NCBI GenBank assembly: GCA_021294835.1
Contig: JAJTDF010000014.1
Span: 1-64,000, forward strand
Direction: 5' to 3'
DNA length: 64,000 nucleotides
Source: Planctomycetaceae bacterium
GTDB lineage: Bacteria; Planctomycetota; Phycisphaerae; Phycisphaerales; UBA1924
Below the pieces are notes generated by a model. That model saw only the letters and a list, made by a program, of their open reading frames with translations, had not been told where the DNA came from and made no database searches. Within the stretch, counting starts at the first letter, position 1; the number at the start of each line of letters is the position of its first letter. This document shows, in pieces, positions 38,485 through 47,663 of the stretch. Made by a program: the position numbers and the translations under genes.

Positions 38485-38553
38485 GGCGACGGGCTGATCA
38501 CGGGTGATGACGTCATCGCCTTCATTGCGGCGTTCGCGGCGGGGTGCCCGTCA
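38485..38553 (+). pseudogene. Orphan GC-type dockerin-like tag copy with lost stop (GDGLITGDDVIAFIAAFAAGCPS)
   Basis: Near-identical to the tag DNA at 41256-41332; stop TGA is TCA here. Confidence 0.75.
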
Positions 38554-38658
38554 GGCCGAGGTGATCTCGGCGGGCGCCCACGGCGACGGCTCAACGCGGA
38601 AGGCACGCCTGCGTGCGGGCACCCACACGCGAGATTGAACAACCAAAGGAGCAGCACC

Positions 38659-41322
38659 ATGCAACGCACGACCAGACCCTTTGGAGCGCGTCGCAGCGCA
38701 CGAGTGTCCATCGCCTCGGCGGTGGCGTTGATCGTCAGTGCGGTGCTCGGGCTTGTGTGCATGCTGGCGGCGGCGCCCGCGGCGGCCCAGTGCACGAGTT
38801 CGACGTGGCTGCCGAGTGACGGCATCCCCGGCGTCGGCGGCACGGTGTACGCGATGGTTGCGTGGGACCCCGACGGGGCCGGCCCGCTGCCGGAGAAGCT
38901 CGTGGTTGGCGGGACGTTCACCACGGCGGGGGGCGTAGCGGCGAACCGCATCGCGGTGTACAACCCCGGCACGGGCCAGTGGGCAGCGCTGGGTACAGGG
39001 ATGGACAACTCGGTGTACGCGTTGACGGCGCTGCCCAACGGCGACCTGATCGCGGGCGGTGACTTCGGCGCTGCCGGCGCGGTGTCGGCCAATCGCATCG
39101 CGCGGTGGAACGGCACGGCGTGGTCAGCGCTGGGGAGCGGGATGAACAGCGCCGTGACGGCGCTGACAACGTTGCCGAGCGGCGAACTGATCGCGGGCGG
39201 CTACTTCACGACCGCCGGGGGCGTCGCGGCGAACCGCATCGCACGATGGAACGGCACGGCGTGGTCGGCCATGGGCACGGGGATGAACAACGCCGTGGCA
39301 GCGCTGAAGGCGCTGCCGGGCGGGGACCTGATCGCCGGCGGCTACTTCACCACCGCCGGGGGCGGTGCGGCCAACCGGATCGCCCGCTGGAGCGGCGGAG
39401 TCTGGTCGGCGATGGGGTCGGGCATGAACAGCACGGTCTTTGCGCTGGCAACGCTGCCGAACGGCGATGTGGTCGCCGGCGGCAACTTCACGTCGGCCGG
39501 AGGTGCAGCCGCGGCGCGCATCGCCCGGTGGAGCGGCGGTGCCTGGTCGGCCTTCGGCACGGGCATGAACGGCCTGGTGCAGGCGCTGACGGTTCTTCCG
39601 AATGGCGACCTGATCGCGGGCGGCGCGTTCACCACGGCCGGAGGCGTCAGCGCGAACCGAATCGCCCGCTGGAACATCTACACCTCTCCGATCTGGGCCG
39701 GTCTGGGAACGGGGGTGAACGGCACGGTGTGGTCCGTGACGGGCTTGGGCAACACGGCGGTCGCGGGCGGCGAGTTCTTCATCGCCGGACCGGTCAGCGC
39801 CAGCGGCATCGCCCGCTGGGACGGGACGACCTGGCTCGGCGGCAGAATGAACGCCGATGTCAACGTCATGAAGGCCATGCCCAACGGTGACCTGATCGTG
39901 GCCGGGTTCTTCACAACCGCCGGTGGGTTGACGGTCAATCGCATCGCCCGCTGGGACGGCATCGCTTGGTCAGCGCTCGGATCGGGCATGGACACGCGGG
40001 TGCTGGCACTGACGATGTTGGGCAACGGCGACCTTGTCGCGGCCGGGTACTTCACCACGGCCGGTGGCCGCGCAGCGGCCCGAATCGCGAGGTGGAACGG
40101 CAGCGACTGGTCCGCCTTCGGCTCGGGCATGAACGACTCGGTCGAGGCGCTGACGACCCTGCCCAACGGTGATCTGATCGCCGGCGGCAACTTCACGGTG
40201 GTCGACGGCGTGCCGGCCAACTCGGTCGCTCGGTGGAACGGCACGACGTGGTCGGCGATGGGGACCGGCATGACCAGTCTGAGCCGATCGGTGTGGGCGC
40301 TGGCGGCGCTGCCCAACGGTGATGTGGTCGCGGGCGGCAGTTTCACCATCGCCGGCGGGGTGGCGGCCAGCAAGATCGCCCGCTGGAACGGAACCGCCTG
40401 GCTGCCGCTGGGTTCGGGCATCAGCGGCCAGTGGGTGGGAGACCTGCTCACCATGCCCAATGGTGACCTGATCGTGGCGGGCCGCTTCAGCAGTGCCGGT
40501 GGTGTGACGGCCAACAACATCGCCCGCTGGGACGGCACGCAGTGGCACGCGCTGGGTACGGGCACGAACGGCCCGGTGCAGGGCGTGACCCTGCTGCCCG
40601 GCGGCGACCTGATCGCCGGTGGTGAGTTCAGCACCGCCGGGGGCGTAGCGGTCAACAGCATCGCTCGCTGGAACGGGACGCAGTGGTCCGCCGTGGGTGG
40701 CGGGTTGAACTCGGACGTCATCACCGTGGCGCCGCTGCCCAACGGTGGTGTGGCGGCGGGCGGCTTCTTCACCGCGGCGGACGGGAACGTCGCTTCCTAC
40801 TTCGCCCGCTACACCGTCGACACGTCCTCCGCCTCGATCACCCAGCAGCCCGCGTCCAGCACGGTGTGCCCGGGCGGCGGCGCCTGGTTCTCGGTGACGG
40901 CGATGGGTGTCGGCCCGCTCACGTATCAGTGGCGCAAGGGCGGAGCGGGCATCAACCCCGTCACCAACCCGTCGGCCGCCACCGCGACGTTGAGCCTCTC
41001 CGGCGTTCAGTTGACCGATGCGGGCACGTACGACTGTGTGGTGAGCAACATCTGCGGCACCGTCGTCAGCACCGCGGCGACCCTGACAATCTACCAGGGC
41101 TGCTCGATCGCGGATGTCTGCGGCATCGGCGGACCCGGCGCTGTGCCGTGCGGGGATGGGCTGCTCACCGGCGATGACTTCAACGCGTTCATCGCCGCCT
41201 TCGCGGCCGATGCACCGCTGGCCGATGTGGTCGCCATCGGCGGTGTGCCGCCGGGGGACGGGCTGATCACCGGTGATGACTTCAACGCCTTCATTGCGGC
41301 GTTTGCGGCGGGCTGCCCGTGA
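38659..41322 (+). CDS. Secreted beta-propeller protein (about 14 repeats) with Ig-like domain and tandem GC-type dockerin-like tag
   Basis: Signal sequence; repeat xxVxALTxLPNGDLIAGGxFTTAGGVxANRIARWNGTxWSALGSGMN; Ig-like GPLTYQWRKGG...DAGTYDCVVSN; C-term GDGLITGDDFNAFIAAFAAGCP*. Confidence 0.88.
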   Translation: MQRTTRPFGARRSARVSIASAVALIVSAVLGLVCMLAAAPAAAQCTSSTWLPSDGIPGVGGTVYAMVAWDPDGAGPLPEKLVVGGTFTTAGGVAANRIAVYNPGTGQWAALGTGMDNSVYALTALPNGDLIAGGDFGAAGAVSANRIARWNGTAWSALGSGMNSAVTALTTLPSGELIAGGYFTTAGGVAANRIARWNGTAWSAMGTGMNNAVAALKALPGGDLIAGGYFTTAGGGAANRIARWSGGVWSAMGSGMNSTVFALATLPNGDVVAGGNFTSAGGAAAARIARWSGGAWSAFGTGMNGLVQALTVLPNGDLIAGGAFTTAGGVSANRIARWNIYTSPIWAGLGTGVNGTVWSVTGLGNTAVAGGEFFIAGPVSASGIARWDGTTWLGGRMNADVNVMKAMPNGDLIVAGFFTTAGGLTVNRIARWDGIAWSALGSGMDTRVLALTMLGNGDLVAAGYFTTAGGRAAARIARWNGSDWSAFGSGMNDSVEALTTLPNGDLIAGGNFTVVDGVPANSVARWNGTTWSAMGTGMTSLSRSVWALAALPNGDVVAGGSFTIAGGVAASKIARWNGTAWLPLGSGISGQWVGDLLTMPNGDLIVAGRFSSAGGVTANNIARWDGTQWHALGTGTNGPVQGVTLLPGGDLIAGGEFSTAGGVAVNSIARWNGTQWSAVGGGLNSDVITVAPLPNGGVAAGGFFTAADGNVASYFARYTVDTSSASITQQPASSTVCPGGGAWFSVTAMGVGPLTYQWRKGGAGINPVTNPSAATATLSLSGVQLTDAGTYDCVVSNICGTVVSTAATLTIYQGCSIADVCGIGGPGAVPCGDGLLTGDDFNAFIAAFAADAPLADVVAIGGVPPGDGLITGDDFNAFIAAFAAGCP

Positions 41323-41788
41323 GGCCGAACACCGTCTGCATCTGAGCCGCGGCGGACATCGCGCATCTCTCCCCAGCGCTCGGAAGCCGACTTCCGGGCG
41401 CTGTACTGCGCTCCGGGGCCGGGGGGCAAGGCGGCGGCACTCACCAAGGCCCGGAGCGGTGCGGCCGGATCACCTTGGCCGAGATGCGTCGGTGCCCAGC
41501 GTGGGGCCGAGCGGCAGGGCACCCACCAGCCCGGGTGGCGGACACCGTGACTGGGCGGCGGTGGTGTTGGGGCATGCTGCTCATGCGTCGGCGGTGTGCT
41601 CCCCGGGGGCCATCCGCAGCGTGCCCACGAGGGCGGCGGCTGGTGGTTCGGAGAAGGCTCGCCGGGGCGGTGGATGATGGGTCAGCCTGCTGGGTGGATG
41701 GGTCGATGGTCGGGGACGGGGGCGGTCGGAAGCCCGGAAAACGGGTGCTAAATGCCTCCCGTGATAAGGGCATGTGTGTGTGGTGGTC

Positions 41789-41797
41789 TGGTATACT
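41789..41797 (+). promoter_or_regulatory. Extended -10 promoter (TGGTATACT), probably leaderless
   Basis: TGnTATAAT-type motif ending 5 nt before the ATG at 41803; no Shine-Dalgarno at usable spacing. Confidence 0.55.
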
Positions 41798-41802
41798 CAG
41801 GT

Positions 41803-42234
41803 ATGCCGCTGACGATCTCGGGGCGGGCGGTGTCTTCGCGCCGGCCCCTGTTTGAGGATTGGTCGATCCCGGTGACGCCCGATGACTTCGGGGGCGGGGA
41901 GGGGCTGACGCTGCGTGCGCTGATCGCGCTGGTGGTGCGGGCGGAAGTGGCGGCGTATTCGGCCCGACGCGAAGCGCGAAGGCTGGATCGGGTGCTGAGC
42001 CGCGAGGCCATTGAGCGGGGTGCAGCGCAAGGGAGCGTGCGACCGGAGGGGCGGCCGATGGCGGCGCCGCCGCCGGAGGACGTAGCGATCGCGAGCGCGT
42101 GGCAGGCGTTTGAGGATGGGCTGTACATCGTGGCGGTGGACGGGCGGGAGGTGAAGGAGTTGGACGCGCAGGTGTTTGTGCGACCGGACAGCCGGGTGGT
42201 GTTCATTCGATTGGTGTTTTTGGCGGGAGCGTGA
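41803..42234 (+). CDS. Small conserved-looking hypothetical protein, partner of the downstream DUF4132-like protein
   Basis: GLTLRALIALVVRAEVAAYSARREARRLDRVLS...AFEDGLYIVAVDGREVKELDAQVFVRPDSRVVFIRLVFLAGA*; 3 nt before the next ATG. Confidence 0.75.
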   Translation: MPLTISGRAVSSRRPLFEDWSIPVTPDDFGGGEGLTLRALIALVVRAEVAAYSARREARRLDRVLSREAIERGAAQGSVRPEGRPMAAPPPEDVAIASAWQAFEDGLYIVAVDGREVKELDAQVFVRPDSRVVFIRLVFLAGA

Positions 42235-42237
42235 GCG

Positions 42238-45200
42238 ATGACCGAACGTGATGAGATGCGCATGCGACTGGAGGGGGCTCGGGATAAGCGGTGGGCGGCG
42301 GTGCGAATGGAGCGGCTTGTCGGCGTCCCGTATGCCGCGGCGTGGCTGCGGCAGGTGACGCTGAGCGACCCGACGCGGATGAGCGGTGCTGAGCGTGCCG
42401 CGGCGATGCGTTTTTCCGTCACCGGGCTGACGGACCGTGAGCGGGCGGCGCTGTTCGGGGCGCTGTTTCCCAAGATGGTCAAGGTGGTGGAGCGGGCGTG
42501 GCAGGACATGGCGTGTGCAACGCTGGATCGTGGTCAAGGGCGGGCCTTTCGGGCACCTGGGCACGTTGCGGCGACGCGGGCGGTGCGCGAGACGTGGTTC
42601 GGGCAGATGGTGAAGGAACTGGAGGGGCACGACCCGGACGTGGAGTGGCTGGCGAGCAACGCGGGGTATCTGGGGTACTTCGGGGGGCTGGCGGCCAGTC
42701 GGCTGCTGTCGGCGGCGATCAACCTTGGCGGCGAGCTGGGCGAGGCGGTGCTGGAGACGCTGCGGGCGACGGCGAACGGGCAGCGCGATCCGGGGTCGAT
42801 GGGTCGGCATGTGATCTGCGGGTTGCTGTGGAGTGAGCGGCCGGAGGCATGGGAGGTGGTGGTGAAGTTGCTGCTGGCGGCGCAACGGGAGGAGGGGCTG
42901 CGGCAGTCGATCCTGGAGTTGGCACACACGGGGCACCCGGGGGCATTTGCGCGGGTGCTTGAGGTGGTGGACGCAGAAGATCTGGTGCGGTTTGCGGCGA
43001 CGGTGCGAGCGGTGGACGTGTGGCTGGGGCTGGGCTGGGATTCGGCATCGACGGGGGTGGTGCGGTCGACGATTCAACAGGTTCGGGGGTTGCTGGCATC
43101 GGAAGCGGCCCGGCGGGCGGCGATTGGGGGAGCGGACGCAGAGGCGGCGTACTTTGGTCTGTGGTGTGAGGCGGTCGGGGATGCGCCGGCGGCGGTGCGA
43201 CTGGCGACGGAGATGAGCGCGGAGAAGTTGCCGGCGCGGCGCTGGGTGGGTGTGACCATGCTGGGGATGATCGGCCTGCCGGAGGGGGTGCCGGCGCTGG
43301 TGCGGGCACTGAAGGATGAGGACTGGGCGGTGGTGGCGGCGGCGCTGGAGGGTCTGGCGGCGCAGCCGGTGTGGGAGTTCTGGCTTGACGATGTGGCCAA
43401 CGCTGATGACGCGGCGGTGGCGGAGGCGATGCTGGAGAGCGGCGACGCGGAAGCACGTGTGGAGAGTCTGCTCGGCCTGCTGGGTCGGATGGATAAGGCG
43501 GAGGTGAAGTTCAAGCCGCCGGTGTTTGCGTGGGGGCCGACCACGCTGAAGGCAGCGGCGGTGGGGCGGCAGTTGGTGCACTCATGCCCGGCGCGGCTGA
43601 GCGAGCGGCTGCTGGACGTGGTAGACCGGCTGGATGCTTCGACGCGGTACGTGATGGTGCTGCGGTGGCGGGTGAACGCGGCAGGGGGCAATGTGTGGCC
43701 GTTTGGGAGGGAGAAGTCGTCTGAGCCGCCGCCGCCGTTGTCACCGGCGGTTCGTCGGCTGATGATCCGGAGCCTGGCGGATGGCTCTGTGATGGTGCGG
43801 ACGGAGGCGGGTGAGCGGCTTGGTTACGAGAAACTGAGCGATGAGGAGGTGGCGCAGCATGAGGCCTTGCTGGAGCGGAAGGCGGCGGACATCCGTACGC
43901 GTGCGGTGGCGCGGCTGCTGACGGCGGATGATGCCACGGTGCTGGCGACGGCGGAGCGGCTCTTGGGGCGGGGTGGGGCGTCGGCACGCGGCGGGGTGGA
44001 GTTGCTGGGCGCGATGGTGGAGAGCAAGCGGGCGGTGAGCGCAGCGCGGGCACTGCTGGAGGGATGTGCGGGAGGCTCGGAGAGCAAGGCGAGCGCGCAG
44101 GTGGCGGCGCAGGCGGGGGCTGTGTTGCGCCCTGCGGTGGAGTGGACAGCGGCGGATGCGTTCGGGCTGGCCAAAGGGTTCAAGGCGCGGCCGTTGCCGG
44201 AGATCAAGGCCAAGGGGCCGCTGACGGATTCGGCAGCGGCCCTTGCGTGTCTGGCGTCGTTGGATGACTTGGTGGCGGCGAGGAAGACGATGCTGCTGCA
44301 GCCACCGAAGGGCGAGGGAGACGCCGAGGACGGCGTGGTGCGGGAGCCGCTGCTGTTGGGCGGGGAAGTGGGGATGGGGTTGTTTGGGCCAGGGGGGCGG
44401 GACGACGCGGCCGAGGCCGAGAAGTTCGAGCAGGTGCGGGGGCTGCTGGAGGAGTGGGAGAAGCAGCGTGGGAAGGACACGCGGGACCGGGACGGGCGGG
44501 AATTCCTGCGGGCGTGGATGATGCTCGAGCGGATGAGGGAAGCCGATCGGACGAACACGGTGACCGCGGAAGGCACGGTGTTTGGGCTGCTGAAGAAGCG
44601 GCTGAGCCGGAAGATCAAGTACCCCGACGCGGTGGGGGTGCTGGTGGCATGGCTGGTGCGCACCAGCAAGGCGGACGCACCGGGGTACTTTCTGGATGGG
44701 CTTGAGGCAGCGCTGAAGCAGGGGGACGTGGGGCGGAAGCGGGACTATGACTTTGCGCCATCGCTGAGCCAGCCGGGACTGAGCGTTCGCGGGTGGATGG
44801 CCCGAATGGACCTGTGCCGACCGGTGCCTGCAGCGCTGTGGACGCTGGAGCACCGCCGACGCCGGGAGGGGCTGGTGCGGGCAGTGTTGGCGGCGGTGGC
44901 GGCGGGGAAGGCGAAGGACCTGTCAGCGGATGATCTGGGCCCATTGCAGCCCGGCTTTGACGATGCGGAGGCGTTGTGGCGGGCGGGTGAGGTGAGCGAT
45001 GATGAGATGCTGGTGCTGCTGTGCTGGCACAGCCCGGACTGGGAGCGGCGCTACGGACGGGCGGCGGAGCACCTGCACGATGTGCTCAGACGGCGGCTCA
45101 AGCGGCGGTCAACGAAGACGGCAACAGTGAGCACCGCTGCGGAGACGCAGGCCTCAGCACGGCTGGATGGGCTTGCGGAGAGGGTCCGCCGGAAGGTGCT

Positions 45201-47343
45201 GGAGATTGAGTTTGTGCGGGGCGACCGGGTGACGGTGGCGACGCCGCTGGTGTTCTCGCTGGAGCCGTCGGGCGGGATTGATGCGGCGATCGGGGCGATG
45301 GCGGCACTGGGGGAGGAGGCACTGCAACGGAGGCAGGGCTACAAGGACTGGAGCAAGCAGGCGGCGATGACGCATGTGGTGCGCGAGTCGCGACCAGGGC
45401 CGGAGGACACGCCGGAGGCGTTTGCCAAGGCGGCAGAAGCGGCGGGGTTGAGCGACGAGCGACTGGTGGCGCTCGCGGTGTTTCAGCCGCGCTGGGCAGA
45501 GCACGCGGAAAAGGCGACGGGCTGGGTGGGTCTGGAGGATGCTGTGCTGTGGGTGCGGGCGCACACCAAGGGGCGGACGGAGATTGACACAACCGATGAC
45601 CTCGAGGAAGCGTGGGAGGGCAAGGCGGCGGAGCGGACGCCGATTTCGCCGGGCAGTTTGCGAGACGGGGCGGTGGACCGGGCGTGGTTTGAGCGCTGCT
45701 TCAAGCAGTTGGGTGGCAAGCGGTGGGAGGTGGTGTATGCGGCGGCGAAGTATGCCTCGAGCGGCTCGGGGCACACGCGGGCGCGGCTGTTCGCCGATGC
45801 CATGCTGGGTAAGGTGACAGAGAAGGAGTTGCTGCTGCGGATGAGTGCCAAGCGCAACCAGGATGCGGCGCGGGCGCTGGGTTTGGTGCCGCTGCCGGAG
45901 GGGAAGCAGCGATCAGAGGCCGTGCTGCGCCGCTATGCAGCACTTCAGGAGATGCTCAGGACCAGCCGCAAGCACGGGGGCTCTGCGCTCCAAGCCAGCG
46001 AGAAACGCGCCGTGGAGATCGGCCTTGAGAACCTCGCCTGGGCCGCGGGGTATCCCGATCCGCTGCGGCTGCAGTGGGCGATGGAGATCGAGCAGTATGG
46101 CGACCTGGCCGAGGGGCCGGTGACGGTGACAGTGGACGGCGTGCGCGTGAGTCTGGCGGTGGACGAGCAGGGCGTGCCAACGCTGACGGCCAGCAAGCCC
46201 GTCAAGGCTGGCGGGCCGGAGAAGGAACTCAAAGCAGTGCCGCCGGCGGTGAAGAAGGACAAGCGGGTGGCGGTGCTGGCGGAGCGGCTGGCCGATCTGC
46301 GGCGGCAGACCTCGCGCGTGCGTGACGGGCTGGAGGCGGCGATGTACCGCGGGGATGAGTTCTCCGGGGCGGAATTGGCGGAGTTGTTCGGGCATCCGCT
46401 GCTGCGGCCGATGCTCTCGCGGCTGGTGCTGATGGGGCGGACGAGCGCGGGTGGTGAGTTGATCGGGTATCCGGACAAGTCGGGCAAGGCCCTGCGCGGG
46501 CTCGGGGGCGAGCTGGAGCCGGTGAAAGCGGCCGACCGGCTGCGGATCGCCCACCCGCTGGACCTGCTGGCGGGCAAGCAATGGCACCAGTGGCAGGCTG
46601 AGTGCTTCCGTGCCGAGCGGGTGCAGCCGTTCAAGCAGGTGTTCCGCGAGGTGTATGTGCCGGCGGCGCCGGAGGCGCGGGGCAAGGGCGTGTCAACGCG
46701 GTACGACGGCCAGCAGGTGCGGCCGAGTCAGGCGCTGGCGCTCTTCGGCAGGCGGGGCTGGGTGGCGCGGCCCGAGGAGGGCGTGCAACGCACGTTCCAT
46801 CGTGAGGGTGTGACGGTGGCGGTGGCGTTCCAGGAGGGCTTCTACACGCCCGCCGAGGTCGATGGGCTGACGCTGGCGGGGCTGGTGTTCAGAAAGGCCG
46901 GCAGCGAGGAGCCGATGGAGGTGGCCAAGGTGCCGGCGCGGGTGTTCAGCGAAGTGATGCGCGATGTGGATCTGGTGGTGAGCGTGGCGCACCGGGGCGG
47001 GGTCGATCCGGAGGCGAGCTTCAGCACGGTGGAGATGCGGGCGGCGCTGGTGCGCGAGACGTGTGCCCTGCTGTCGCTGAGCAACGTGAGGATCGAGAGC
47101 AACCGGGCGATGATCAAGGGCACGCTGGGCGACTACGCGGTGCACCTTGGCAGCGGCATGATCACCCGCTTGCCGGGCGGGCTGGTGTGGGTGGTGCCGG
47201 TGCACAGCCAGCATCGGGGCCGGGTCTTCCTGCCGTTTGCGGATGATGATCCGACGACGGCGGAAGTGGTCAGCAAGGTGCTGCTGCTGGCGCGGGATGC
47301 GGAGATCCGCGACCCGGCGATTCTGGCGCAGTTGCGGGGGTAA
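42238..47343 (+). CDS. Giant HEAT-repeat DUF5724/DUF4132-like protein (MolR/YehI-type C-terminus)
   Basis: 1701-aa ORF; helical repeats; C-terminal ...LIGYPDKSG...HPLDLLAGKQWHQWQAECFRAERVQPFKQVFREVYVP. Confidence 0.75.
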   Translation: MTERDEMRMRLEGARDKRWAAVRMERLVGVPYAAAWLRQVTLSDPTRMSGAERAAAMRFSVTGLTDRERAALFGALFPKMVKVVERAWQDMACATLDRGQGRAFRAPGHVAATRAVRETWFGQMVKELEGHDPDVEWLASNAGYLGYFGGLAASRLLSAAINLGGELGEAVLETLRATANGQRDPGSMGRHVICGLLWSERPEAWEVVVKLLLAAQREEGLRQSILELAHTGHPGAFARVLEVVDAEDLVRFAATVRAVDVWLGLGWDSASTGVVRSTIQQVRGLLASEAARRAAIGGADAEAAYFGLWCEAVGDAPAAVRLATEMSAEKLPARRWVGVTMLGMIGLPEGVPALVRALKDEDWAVVAAALEGLAAQPVWEFWLDDVANADDAAVAEAMLESGDAEARVESLLGLLGRMDKAEVKFKPPVFAWGPTTLKAAAVGRQLVHSCPARLSERLLDVVDRLDASTRYVMVLRWRVNAAGGNVWPFGREKSSEPPPPLSPAVRRLMIRSLADGSVMVRTEAGERLGYEKLSDEEVAQHEALLERKAADIRTRAVARLLTADDATVLATAERLLGRGGASARGGVELLGAMVESKRAVSAARALLEGCAGGSESKASAQVAAQAGAVLRPAVEWTAADAFGLAKGFKARPLPEIKAKGPLTDSAAALACLASLDDLVAARKTMLLQPPKGEGDAEDGVVREPLLLGGEVGMGLFGPGGRDDAAEAEKFEQVRGLLEEWEKQRGKDTRDRDGREFLRAWMMLERMREADRTNTVTAEGTVFGLLKKRLSRKIKYPDAVGVLVAWLVRTSKADAPGYFLDGLEAALKQGDVGRKRDYDFAPSLSQPGLSVRGWMARMDLCRPVPAALWTLEHRRRREGLVRAVLAAVAAGKAKDLSADDLGPLQPGFDDAEALWRAGEVSDDEMLVLLCWHSPDWERRYGRAAEHLHDVLRRRLKRRSTKTATVSTAAETQASARLDGLAERVRRKVLEIEFVRGDRVTVATPLVFSLEPSGGIDAAIGAMAALGEEALQRRQGYKDWSKQAAMTHVVRESRPGPEDTPEAFAKAAEAAGLSDERLVALAVFQPRWAEHAEKATGWVGLEDAVLWVRAHTKGRTEIDTTDDLEEAWEGKAAERTPISPGSLRDGAVDRAWFERCFKQLGGKRWEVVYAAAKYASSGSGHTRARLFADAMLGKVTEKELLLRMSAKRNQDAARALGLVPLPEGKQRSEAVLRRYAALQEMLRTSRKHGGSALQASEKRAVEIGLENLAWAAGYPDPLRLQWAMEIEQYGDLAEGPVTVTVDGVRVSLAVDEQGVPTLTASKPVKAGGPEKELKAVPPAVKKDKRVAVLAERLADLRRQTSRVRDGLEAAMYRGDEFSGAELAELFGHPLLRPMLSRLVLMGRTSAGGELIGYPDKSGKALRGLGGELEPVKAADRLRIAHPLDLLAGKQWHQWQAECFRAERVQPFKQVFREVYVPAAPEARGKGVSTRYDGQQVRPSQALALFGRRGWVARPEEGVQRTFHREGVTVAVAFQEGFYTPAEVDGLTLAGLVFRKAGSEEPMEVAKVPARVFSEVMRDVDLVVSVAHRGGVDPEASFSTVEMRAALVRETCALLSLSNVRIESNRAMIKGTLGDYAVHLGSGMITRLPGGLVWVVPVHSQHRGRVFLPFADDDPTTAEVVSKVLLLARDAEIRDPAILAQLRG

Positions 47344-47663
47344 GAGAGAATCCCGGTGGACGGAGGTGAGCGGGGCGGTGGTGGCCGCGATGGGACCGAT
47401 AACCTTTCGGTGCGCTCGGCTGTCTTCGCCCGGGCTTTCCATAACTTCTCGGCCATCCCCGTCTTCCAGACCGTAAATCAGGAACCATCGCCGGGATTCG
47501 GGCGTAACGTGGCTGGTCGGCCGTTGTTCTTGGCGCATCTTTCTGCGGCGCCGGCGTCCGCGGTCGGGCAGGGGGGCGTGACGGGCTTTGCAATTACTGA
47601 TGCGTGTGTGTGCCGCGGGGGTGGTGGTGAACGGCTCCGGCGAGGAGCGAAGGGCTATCGATC

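Noticed and set aside
41375-41402. Hairpin AGCGCTCGGAAG-CCGA-CTTCCGGGCGCT as terminator of the propeller gene
   Set aside because: Imperfect stem and no T tract; not strong enough to call.
41797-43581. 594-aa minus-strand ORF rich in His/Arg/Pro
   Set aside because: Typical antisense artefact of high-GC coding DNA opposite the DUF4132-like gene.
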